From NCBI GenBank assembly GCA_031254075.1, contig JAIRVD010000079.1, positions 1-8,300 on the forward strand: a stretch of DNA of 8,300 nt, written 5' to 3'. This DNA comes from Clostridiales bacterium. GTDB lineage: Bacteria > Bacillota > Clostridia > Lachnospirales > WQUN01. A program made the position numbers and the translations under genes. The notes under the pieces were generated by a model that ran no database searches, was not told the origin of the DNA, and was given only the letters and a program-made list of their open reading frames with translations. This document shows, one piece after another, positions 1 to 4,916 of this stretch. Position 1 is the first letter of the stretch, and each line of letters opens with the position of its first letter.

Positions 1-429
1 GACGCCGCGCAGAACTCCAATTGTAGTGCTTACATCAATTTCACCGACAATCCTGAAAAGAAAAAGCGTTTTCGGTCGTATAAAAGCCTCCGCAGAAAAA
101 ACACTAATCATTCCGCGTCCCATATTAAACATAAAAAACAGAAGAAAAAATACAACCATGAAATTCGACCGCAAAAATTTCGGAATTTTTTCGTTTCGCG
201 AAAATTTTATCAGAATCAAATCATAGAAACTTCCGTGCGTGCATATATTTCCGCACCAATATCGCCCGCGTAAAAACGACATCACCATCAGCCCGATGAT
301 AATTCCGACAACAAGCAACCCGAGAAGCGGTTCAAACAGCCCGCCGATTGCAATTAAAAAAGTTCCGAGCCAAGCCCATCTTCGCCAACCGGTAAAAATT
401 CTGTTTGTCTTTATGTAAAATTTAGTCAT
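1..429 (-). CDS. Membrane 4Fe-4S binding protein, N-terminal part (runs off left edge)
   Basis: This is an open frame of 143 codons reading leftward from an ATG at 429 and still open at the window edge, so only the N-terminal part is present. A basic start (MTKFYIKTNR, then GWRRWAW) leads into a long hydrophobic stretch at about residues 18-53. That is followed by RGRYWCGNICTHGSFYD, which contains a C-x3-C pair (C59, C63). A second hydrophobic stretch lies at about residues 90-103. The GRxxCGxxCxxG motif beside membrane helices is typical of NapH/NosR-like 4Fe-4S membrane proteins that pass electrons to or from periplasmic partners; the usual Pro after the second Cys is Thr here. GGAGGG lies about 8 bases before the ATG and supports the start. 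The redox partner is unknown because the rest of the gene lies outside the window. The family call is good; any specific function is not supported. Confidence 0.75.
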   Translation of the reverse strand, partial: MTKFYIKTNRIFTGWRRWAWLGTFLIAIGGLFEPLLGLLVVGIIIGLMVMSFLRGRYWCGNICTHGSFYDLILIKFSRNEKIPKFLRSNFMVVFFLLFFMFNMGRGMISVFSAEAFIRPKTLFLFRIVGEIDVSTTIGVLRGV

Positions 430-706
430 TCCGCCGCCCTCCGATAAATTCTTCCTCCCATTATATATGCCTGTAATGAAAAAGCAATTCGCGCGTATTA
501 CGTAAGCTGATTCCAACAGAAATAATGACCCTTGAAATTACAAGGGTGGCTTTAACCCCTGCCGTAACCGCAACAAAAGCAAAAACCGCCCCTAAAAACA
601 TGAACGACCGTATAAAACAAGCATCGGTATTGCAGTTTTGGTTGTTATGTACTTAAACGCGGCAGGTGATTACAACAATAACCCCGATGAAGTGAAATCA
701 GAGTGG
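430..706. other. Gene-poor stretch with a 7-bp inverted repeat
   Basis: No convincing gene is visible here. It holds the promoter of the left-edge gene and an inverted repeat ACCCTTG-AAATTA-CAAGGGT (528-547) with no T-run, so it is not an obvious terminator. Two short plus-strand frames overlap in it: ATG at 525 to a stop ending at 656, and an open stretch 596-736 that ends inside the AraC remnant. Neither has a good ribosome binding site or a recognisable product. The second has a protein-like composition (it contains the run AAGDYNNNPDEVKSEW) and may be a gene relic. Confidence 0.4.
460..487 (-). promoter_or_regulatory. Promoter of the 4Fe-4S protein gene
   Basis: On the minus strand, TTGCTT (482-487) and a perfect TATAAT (460-465) are separated by 16 bases. 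Transcription would begin near 453, giving a leader of about 24 nt that holds the GGAGGG ribosome binding site. Position and -10 quality are good; the -35 matches consensus at four of six bases. Confidence 0.55.
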
Positions 707-1141
707 TCATTCGTTTGCGTAGATTTGCATTATTGAATTTTCATCTTTCCAATCATCGGGATAAATTTCCAAATCCGGGTGTTTTTCAAAGGTCGAACAA
801 ATTTCTTTCAGTTGGCTGTCCGGCAGGGTATACCCCGAAGCGTGCAGCCATTTTGCGTAGAATGTGTGCCAAAATTCATCCGACCAAATAGTATTTAATG
901 TTGTGTTAAATACAGCTCGTTTGCAAGCAGGAAATTTGCGCCCCACTAAGCCAACGGGAAGGTTCGAACGGTAACGGTTCAAATAATTTTTCACCGTAAA
1001 TCCCGTAAAAATTCGGAATAGCGACGAAAAATAAGACGGTGATAAATATGCCTGTGCCGATATGTCCGTAATTGTTATCGGTTCATCATACATGCGGTGG
1101 ATATACAGTGTAGAATCGCAGATGACTTGCTTAATGTTCAT
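707..1141 (-). pseudogene. Internally deleted AraC-family regulator with GyrI-like C-terminus
   Basis: The frame encodes 144 residues. Residues about 20-58 (ITITDISAQAYLSPSYFSSL, then FRIFTGFTVKNYLNRYR) match the first helix-turn-helix of the AraC DNA-binding domain. The second helix-turn-helix that should follow (the IAxxxGFxSxxxFxRxFK region) is missing. After an unrecognisable stretch the protein resumes at about residues 87-137 with a segment (TFYAKWLHASGYTLPDS, then DLEIYPDDW) resembling the end of a GyrI-like effector-binding domain. AraC-GyrI regulators are usually about 280-300 residues, so roughly half is missing from the middle while the frame is kept. GAAGGAAGGG lies just before the ATG, and a TATAAT at 1164-1169 could drive it. 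Such proteins normally bind two half-sites and sense small molecules or drugs; with one helix-turn-helix this one is probably inactive. It could also be expressed as a shortened protein. Confidence 0.65.
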
Positions 1142-1223
1142 GTCAACCCTTCCTTCGATTAAAATTATACATGAGCATTTTTATATTGTTTTACCAAAAA
1201 CGACTTTGTTTACTTGTTTACAT

Positions 1224-1270
1224 AAAAAATCCGAACCTATCAATAATAAATATTAACAAGGTTCGGATTT
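1224..1270 (-). terminator. Rho-independent terminator, minus strand
   Basis: There is a perfect 12-bp stem, AAATCCGAACCT (1227-1238) with AGGTTCGGATTT (1259-1270), and a 20-nt loop. On the minus strand it is followed by more T residues. It lies downstream of the doc remnant and its repeat copy. Its sequence closely resembles the terminator behind tRNA-Leu at 3631-3681. Confidence 0.6.
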
Positions 1271-1286
1271 AGCACAGTTAAGTGCG

Positions 1287-1388
1287 GCAGTCCGGCCCAA
1301 ATATAAACCTTTTGGTACTGGCAAATGGGGTTGTGATTGTTGTGCCGATGATCAACAATGTTTAATAATAAAATTAAGCAGTGTTTTT
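1287..1388. repeat. Direct repeat copy 1 (about 102 bp)
   Basis: This segment aligns without gaps to 1869-1970, with about 84 of 102 bases identical by hand count. Its left edge lies beside the terminator hairpin. Its right edge ends five bases before the stop codon of the truncated doc gene. Both copies keep a 7-bp inverted repeat, ATTGTTG (1336-1342) with CAACAAT (1353-1359), around a 10-base loop. The origin is unknown. It could be a mobile intergenic element or a relic of a duplicated gene. Confidence 0.7.
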
Positions 1389-1392
1389 TCCT

Positions 1393-1500
1393 CTATCGTT
1401 CCTCAAGCAAACCTATGTCACGAATGCCATCAAGACCACCGCTATATTTTACCAATATTCCATGTAATATGATGATTTGCTGTTTAGACAGTTTTTTCAT
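1393..1500 (-). pseudogene. doc: Truncated Doc-type toxin (Fic/DOC family), first 35 residues
   Basis: The ATG at 1500 overlaps the antitoxin stop as ATGA, the usual translational coupling of phd-doc pairs. The 35 residues (MKKLSKQQIIILHG, then GGLDGIRDIGLLEER) match the N-terminus of Doc-type proteins, including the GLDGIRD-x-GLL signature. A normal Doc protein is about 120-130 residues and carries the HPFxDGNKR motif that phosphorylates EF-Tu. Here the frame stops with TAG at 1393-1395, and repeat copy 1 begins five bases beyond. The active-site part is absent from the window, so the toxin must be dead. Truncation at the repeat edge suggests a recombination or insertion event removed the rest. 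Confidence 0.75.
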
Positions 1501-1739
1501 TTTGCTAATTCCTTAAATGCTGCTAAATGCCGCTTAATGATGCTTTCTCCAATTACTTGTACCGTTGCGTCATCAGCAAATTCATCGCCTTGGAATTGGC
1601 TATACTCAATAAGAACATACCGGGGTGTATTATTTTTTAAAATTACCGCCGCACCGTTTTTGTCTACAAGTCTTGCGACCCTTGAAAAATTTTGATTAGC
1701 TTCTGTTATAGTCACTAAGTTATTTGTGTTTATCAACAT
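1497..1739 (-). CDS. phd: Phd/YefM-type antitoxin (orphaned)
   Basis: The gene encodes 80 residues, MLINTNNLVTITEANQNFSR to KRHLAAFKELAK. The N-terminal half has the Phd/YefM fold signature: a strand, a helix with NFS-R, then a strand ending GAAVILKNNTPRYVLI. This part dimerises and binds the operator. The C-terminal half (about residues 50-80) should be the tail that folds over the toxin. The start at 1739 is preferred over an upstream ATG at 1940 because AGGGAGGAA lies 7-8 bases before it and the family begins here. The longer frame would run through the promoter and operator. The toxin gene behind it, overlapping by 4 bases, is truncated, so the antitoxin has no visible partner. It may persist as an autorepressor, or protect against a related toxin encoded elsewhere. 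It is likely repressed by its own product at 1757-1806. Confidence 0.8.
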   Translation of the reverse strand: MLINTNNLVTITEANQNFSRVARLVDKNGAAVILKNNTPRYVLIEYSQFQGDEFADDATVQVIGESIIKRHLAAFKELAK

Positions 1740-1756
1740 ATGAAATTCCTCCCTAA

Positions 1757-1806
1757 AATACAATACAGTTATTGTATTATTTCGAATAGGTGAAATGCAA
1801 CCTATT
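1757..1806 (-). promoter_or_regulatory. phd promoter with two palindromic operators
   Basis: On the minus strand, TTGCAT (1795-1800) and TACAAT (1771-1776) are 18 bases apart. A perfect 9-bp inverted repeat, AATACAATA-CAGT-TATTGTATT (1757-1778), covers the -10. A second perfect repeat, AATAGGT (1785-1791) with ACCTATT (1800-1806), covers the -35. Phd-type antitoxins are known to bind paired palindromes over their own promoter, so the arrangement fits autoregulation. Which palindrome is bound is inference. Confidence 0.6.
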
Positions 1807-1824
1807 ATATTGATTTTCCAATAC

Positions 1825-1850
1825 AAAAAACGCCGGTAATAAAAATTACC
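1825..1850 (-). terminator. Weak terminator behind the amidase gene
   Basis: The stem GGTAAT (1835-1840) with ATTACC (1845-1850) has a 4-base loop. On the minus strand it is followed by GGCG and six T residues. The stem is short and AT-rich, so it may terminate weakly. It lies between the amidase stop and the phd promoter, which is where a terminator is expected. Confidence 0.35.
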
Positions 1851-1868
1851 ATCTATTTTCCTCATGTG

Positions 1869-1970
1869 GCAGTCCGACCCAAATACAAACCTTTTGGCGT
1901 TGACGAACGGGTTTGTGATTGTTGTGCTGTTGTTCAACAATGTTCAATGATACAAGTAAGCAGCATTTTT
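1869..1970. repeat. Direct repeat copy 2 (about 102 bp)
   Basis: This is the partner of 1287-1388, in the same orientation, 582 bases away. Its right edge falls inside the amidase stop codon (1969-1971), just as copy 1 ends at the truncated doc frame. The conserved inverted repeat is at 1918-1924 and 1935-1941. The differences between the copies are scattered substitutions with no gaps, which points to an old duplication. Confidence 0.7.
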
Positions 1971-3417
1971 AAATATTCATTTCTTTCAATTCAAGTTTTA
2001 TTTTTACCGAAATAAGTTGTTCAACTGCATATATAACTTTTAATAAAACCGACTCATTATATCTCCGCGCAATCCAATGAGAACCAATCGGGATTTTATC
2101 TTGTTGTTGTCCGATTGGGACAGTCATTGAAGGGAACCCGGTAAACGGTGCAATATTTGTAAAGACTTCACAAAGCATTACATCAATATTGTTGTCCAAA
2201 AATAATTTGTCTAATTCTGTTATGGTTCGTTCTCTTTCCAATAGTGCTTCTATATATTCGGTTTCCGTCATTGTTCCTGATGTATTGTTTTCCGTATCAA
2301 GTAATATACTCTGCCCGTATTTAAGCGCAATGGAGGCATTAGCTTGATTGTAATCGACTATATCTTTTAGGGATTTCATTTTTGTTTTTCCGTTTAATGT
2401 AGATAAATAATAATTTATACAGGTTTTAAACTCATTACGCATTATTTTTCCTATGTTAAAATTAGAATCAATATTAACATTATCTATAAGTACAGCGCCT
2501 GCGTTAGAAATAATTTGGCACAAATTATTAAATATTGATTTTTCTTCTTCATTCAAAGCGAAATTATCAAGTTTCTGCGACCTATTTATGCCTATTCTTA
2601 CACCTTTCAAATCTGCCGAGCCAAGATTTTTTAAGTAATCATTAGTGTCAAAAAAATTATGAACATGCGTTGCAGAATCATTCGGGTCAACCCCGGCAAT
2701 AACACCAAGAAGAAGGGCAGCATCGCGGACATTTCTTGTTATCGGTCCTGCGGTATCATGGGTGCTTGAAATGGGGATTATTCCGCTTCTCCCGACTAAT
2801 CCGAGAGTAGGTTTTAATCCAACTATACCATTTACTCCGGCTGGGGCGAGAATGGAACCTGACGTTTCTGTTCCGATAGAAACGCTACATAATCCGGCTG
2901 CGACAGCAACCGCTGAACCGGAGCTTGAACCGCTTGGGCTTTTTTTATTGTCATACGGATTCTTTACCTGCCCTCCTCTCGAACTATAACCGGATGGCAT
3001 ATTTTCGCGTGTCATATAATTAGCAAATTCGGTCATATTTGCTTTACCTAAAATTATTGCTCCCGCTTGACGTAATAATGTAACGATATGCGCATCATAT
3101 GGTGCGTAATTGTCAGACAACGCAACCGAACCCGCGCTTGTACGAAGACGGTCTTTTGTATTGATATTATCTTTCAAAAGTATAGGTATGCCAAATACAG
3201 GAAGCAATTCATCGCCATTTTTTAATTTTTTATCAAATATATCGGCAATAAATATAACATCAGGATTAATCTCCAGAACAGAATTCAATCCGTTCGGGCA
3301 TTTATCAAATCTATTTATCCTCGATAAGTATGACAAAACCAATTCTTTTACCGTTAATTGCCTTTCTTTGAATAGTTTATGAGTTTCCTGTATAGATAAA
3401 AAATTAATATTTGACAT
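1969..3417 (-). CDS. Amidase-signature family amidohydrolase
   Basis: The protein has 482 residues, a normal length for the family, which hydrolyses carboxamides or transfers their ammonia. The Ser-cisSer-Lys triad is visible: Lys82 in ILLKDN, cis-Ser164 in SGSSSGSAVAVAAG, and the nucleophile Ser188 in GTETSGSI. The spacing of 24 between the two serines equals that in known amidases. GVNGIVGLKPTLGLVGRSG and the later DTAGPITR complete the core; the C-terminal region SMTVPIGQ, then PIGSHWIARRYNE, is also typical. AAGGAG lies 7 bases before the ATG. It is not accompanied by gatB or gatC, so it is unlikely to be the GatA subunit of the tRNA amidotransferase. A free-standing amidase acting on a small amide is more likely; the substrate cannot be read from the sequence. 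There is no signal peptide, so it is cytoplasmic. The gene stands alone, with repeat copy 2 touching its stop codon. Confidence 0.88.
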   Translation of the reverse strand: MSNINFLSIQETHKLFKERQLTVKELVLSYLSRINRFDKCPNGLNSVLEINPDVIFIADIFDKKLKNGDELLPVFGIPILLKDNINTKDRLRTSAGSVALSDNYAPYDAHIVTLLRQAGAIILGKANMTEFANYMTRENMPSGYSSRGGQVKNPYDNKKSPSGSSSGSAVAVAAGLCSVSIGTETSGSILAPAGVNGIVGLKPTLGLVGRSGIIPISSTHDTAGPITRNVRDAALLLGVIAGVDPNDSATHVHNFFDTNDYLKNLGSADLKGVRIGINRSQKLDNFALNEEEKSIFNNLCQIISNAGAVLIDNVNIDSNFNIGKIMRNEFKTCINYYLSTLNGKTKMKSLKDIVDYNQANASIALKYGQSILLDTENNTSGTMTETEYIEALLERERTITELDKLFLDNNIDVMLCEVFTNIAPFTGFPSMTVPIGQQQDKIPIGSHWIARRYNESVLLKVIYAVEQLISVKIKLELKEMNI

Positions 3418-3498
3418 TTTTTTCTCCTTAATAAAACTAAAACATATCGGAATATTTTCCTGTTTAAGTCAAAGTAAGAACAAGTTTCCCGCGGTTAA

Positions 3499-3558
3499 TT
3501 ATATACGCAATATACTAATCCGATTATATTTTAAATTAAATATTGCCGACTTCGACAT
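3499..3558 (-). CDS. Possible 19-residue leader peptide upstream of the amidase
   Basis: AAGGAG lies 5 bases before an ATG at 3558, opening a 19-codon frame (MSKSAIFNLKYNRISILRI) that stops at 3499, 81 bases before the amidase start. A TATAAT at 3576-3581 just upstream could supply the promoter, but no good -35 is visible. The ribosome binding site is as good as that of the amidase, which is the main support. It may be a translated leader, or chance in AT-rich sequence. Confidence 0.25.
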   Translation of the reverse strand: MSKSAIFNLKYNRISILRI

Positions 3559-3630
3559 TTAAACTCCTTAAAATGATTATAACGAAAAACTCATATATTT
3601 GCGACAAATATTATTATAGTATATATAAAA

Positions 3631-3681
3631 TAAAAATCCGAACCCACTACCGATAATTTGTAATCGGCAAGGTTTGGATTT
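3631..3681 (-). terminator. Terminator of tRNA-Leu
   Basis: The outer arms AAATCCGAACC (3634-3644) and GGTTTGGATTT (3671-3681) pair with one mismatch. Inside them CCGAT (3650-3654) pairs with ATCGG (3663-3667). A run of T residues follows on the minus strand. It begins 12 bases beyond the tRNA 3' end. Confidence 0.75.
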
Positions 3682-3693
3682 ATCATACTCAAG

Positions 3694-3777
3694 TGCGGAT
3701 AACAGGACTTGAACCTGCACGTCTTTAGGGACACACGGACCTGAACCGTGCGCGTCTGCCAATTCCGCCATATCCGC
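3694..3777 (-). tRNA. tRNA-Leu (anticodon CAG)
   Basis: The gene has 84 positions with a full cloverleaf. The acceptor stem GCGGATA pairs with TATCCGC and the discriminator base is A. The D arm is GCG...CGC with GG in the loop. The anticodon stem-loop is CACGG-TTCAGGT-CCGTG, which gives anticodon CAG. A long variable arm (about 15 nt) marks a class II tRNA, and the T arm is GCAGG-TTCAAGT-CCTGT. The long variable arm, discriminator A and anticodon together identify leucine. CCA is not encoded, so it must be added after transcription. It reads CUG codons. It has its own promoter and terminator and is not clustered with other tRNAs here. Confidence 0.97.
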
Positions 3778-3788
3778 TTGGCGAATGA

Positions 3789-3817
3789 ATTTTAATATAG
3801 GTATTTTGCCGTGTCAA
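3789..3817 (-). promoter_or_regulatory. Promoter of tRNA-Leu
   Basis: A perfect TTGACA (3812-3817) and TAAAAT (3789-3794) are separated by 17 bases on the minus strand. The predicted start lies a few bases before the mature tRNA 5' end at 3777, so the 5' leader is very short. Confidence 0.8.
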
Positions 3818-3833
3818 GCGTTGAAAGCGAATG

Positions 3834-3871
3834 AAAAAAACGAGAACGGTTTTTCACCGCTCTCGTTTTTC
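3834..3871 (-). terminator. Strong terminator of the DUF1659/DUF2922 operon
   Basis: The 10-bp stem ACGAGAACGG (3840-3849) with CCGCTCTCGT (3857-3866) contains one wobble pair and has a 7-base loop. It has an A-run on one side and a T-run on the other, so it could work in both directions. It lies just after the last gene of the operon and just before the tRNA promoter. Confidence 0.85.
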
Positions 3872-3879
3872 TTGCCGGA

Positions 3880-4098
3880 TTATACAATTGTTGCGGTTGT
3901 TTCGGTAACGACTGCGGCTCTTACAAGATTTGTAAGGCGACCGATTGTTTCTTCGAATATATTTGCATTGAAGAATGCGTCTGCAACGAACTCTATGTCC
4001 GAGTTATTAAGATTTGGGCGCGGGTCGTTAACGCTGATACTTTTGCGTTTGCCGTACTCCGTGTCGAATGTTAATACACAGAAATCGCGAATTTCCAT
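3880..4098 (-). CDS. DUF2922 family small protein (last gene of operon)
   Basis: This encodes 72 residues from MEIRDFCVLTFDTEYGKRKS to ETTATIV. The pattern matches DUF2922: a strand (VLTFDTEYGK), a second strand ending in a Pro-containing turn (SISVNDPRPNL), a helix (SDIEFVADAFFNANIF), and a closing strand with RAAVVTET. A perfect AGGAGGTGA lies 5 bases before the ATG. A 95-base gap separates it from the gene before it, and a strong terminator follows. It is a divergent paralogue of the protein at 4417-4638. It has no signal peptide or membrane segment. The function of DUF2922 is unknown; these proteins usually occur beside DUF1659 proteins, as here. Confidence 0.8.
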   Translation of the reverse strand: MEIRDFCVLTFDTEYGKRKSISVNDPRPNLNNSDIEFVADAFFNANIFEETIGRLTNLVRAAVVTETTATIV

Positions 4099-4193
4099 AA
4101 TTTCACCTCCTCTCTAAGCAAAGCGGTTTTTGCTCTGCATACTGCCTTCATGTAAAACATTACACTACTAATTCGGGATGACATTTCGAATTT

Positions 4194-4370
4194 TTAGAAT
4201 TCTAAAACGCGCACTTTAAGAACCTTTTCTGCGGTGATGTCTTGGAAAGCGTTTAGTTGCGTTGCAAGGTCGTATAATTGGTCGTCACTTGCCGAATAAC
4301 TGAAATCGCGAAAAGAATATTGACCTTTATCGTAATTAAGAACAAGTCTTCTATACATTTCCGTTAACAT
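4194..4370 (-). CDS. DUF1659-like small protein, 58 residues
   Basis: A short frame from ATG at 4370 to TAA at 4194 encodes MLTEMYRRLVLNYDKGQYSF and continues to KVLKVRVLEF. AGGAGGG lies a few bases before the ATG. The shape resembles DUF1659: a leading strand (RRLVLNYDKG), the region YSASDDQLYDLATQLNAFQD, which matches the family's D-x-LY-x-A-x-x-L-x-x-LQ pattern, and a final strand (VLKVRVLEF). It sits third in the operon, after a DUF1659-like/DUF2922 pair and before another DUF2922 gene, which supports it. It is short enough to be lost by gene callers with a 60-codon cut-off. No function is known. I am confident it is a gene and moderately confident of the family. Confidence 0.78.
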   Translation of the reverse strand: MLTEMYRRLVLNYDKGQYSFRDFSYSASDDQLYDLATQLNAFQDITAEKVLKVRVLEF

Positions 4371-4416
4371 GAAAATCCCTCCTTTCTTTATAGCCTTTTA
4401 TAAGTTTTTATGGGAA

Positions 4417-4638
4417 TTAAATTATGGCCTTGCGTTCGGTTGTGACTACTTTTGCTCCGTCGATGCTTACGGGAAAGCCTTTTCCGGCTTTAACTACCGT
4501 GCCGTTAGCGATAATTGCGTTCATGGCGGTTTCCGCGTTTACGGTGGTCTTGCTTTCGTTTGCACGCGGAATGGAAAGTCGAACAATCTTTCCGAGGTTT
4601 GAGTTGAATGTCAACACAAAGCGACTTGATTTTGTCAT
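4417..4638 (-). CDS. DUF2922 family small protein
   Basis: This encodes 73 residues, beginning MTKSSRFVLTFNSNLGKIVR. It is a clear DUF2922 member: FVLTFNSNLGKIVRLSIPRA, then a helix TVNAETAMNAIIANGTV, then a closing GFPVSIDGAKVVTTERK. AGGAGGTGA lies 6-7 bases before the ATG. It is the second gene of the operon, 37 bases after the DUF1659-like gene, and is closer to the family consensus than the copy at 3880-4098. The protein is soluble and basic at both ends. The biochemical role of the family is not known. Confidence 0.85.
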   Translation of the reverse strand: MTKSSRFVLTFNSNLGKIVRLSIPRANESKTTVNAETAMNAIIANGTVVKAGKGFPVSIDGAKVVTTERKAII

Positions 4639-4675
4639 AAAATTTCACCTCCTTTCATTGAATTTTTCGGAAAAC

Positions 4676-4885
4676 TTACGCCTCCACCAGCTCGTCTGTG
4701 ATGGTATAGATTCCGTTTGTTACTTGGTCGTTTCCGGGTCTGCGAATCATGTTAATCGCGTGTCTGACGATGTCTGCCTCGACATAAAACAGATTTGGGC
4801 GCACTTTCGAAATCGTTTTTACGGATTTCTTGCTCGAATCAATGAACCTGAGGCTCGCCGAATACGGTTTGCTGATAACTGCCAT
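4676..4885 (-). CDS. DUF1659-like small protein (first gene of operon)
   Basis: This encodes 69 residues, MAVISKPYSASLRFIDSSKK to GIYTITDELVEA. The order of elements fits DUF1659: a leading strand (SASLRFID), a second strand (KTISKVRPN), a central helix (ADIVRHAINMI) and a final strand (GIYTITDELVEA). The usual LYxxAxxLxxLQ core is only loosely kept, so this is a diverged member. A perfect AGGAGGTGA lies 5 bases before the ATG. It is the first gene behind the promoter at 5031-5058, and the leader of about 140 nt in front of it can fold into a three-way junction. No function is known. Confidence 0.72.
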   Translation of the reverse strand: MAVISKPYSASLRFIDSSKKSVKTISKVRPNLFYVEADIVRHAINMIRRPGNDQVTNGIYTITDELVEA

Positions 4886-4916
4886 GTTTTCACCTCCTTT
4901 CGAAATATAATGGCAT

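Noticed and set aside
1287..1310. Repeat copies as decayed tRNA genes
   Set aside because: The minus strand ends in CTGCCGCA, like an acceptor 3' end next to a tRNA-like terminator. No matching 5' acceptor, T loop or anticodon arm can be built, and copy 2 has no terminator of this kind.
1497..1940. Longer 147-residue version of the antitoxin
   Set aside because: The extra N-terminus would run through repeat copy 2, the promoter and both operators. The start at 1739 has the AGGGAGGAA site and matches the family.
1280..1970. Integron cassette with attC sites around the toxin-antitoxin genes
   Set aside because: Copy 1 is preceded by GTTAAGT, which fits the attC core pattern, and toxin-antitoxin cassettes are common. 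But copy 2 lacks that core, no matching RYYYAAC end is seen, and the copies are not long imperfect palindromes.
3577..3771. Minus-strand open frame starting MAELADAHGSG
   Set aside because: It is the tRNA-Leu gene and its terminator read as protein, a common annotation error; the cloverleaf is complete and the frame has no ribosome binding site.
4117..4134. Hairpin AGCAAA/TTTGCT just before the last DUF2922 gene as a terminator or switch
   Set aside because: It has only 6 bp, no T-run and a purely local position. It may slightly affect translation, but nothing more can be supported.
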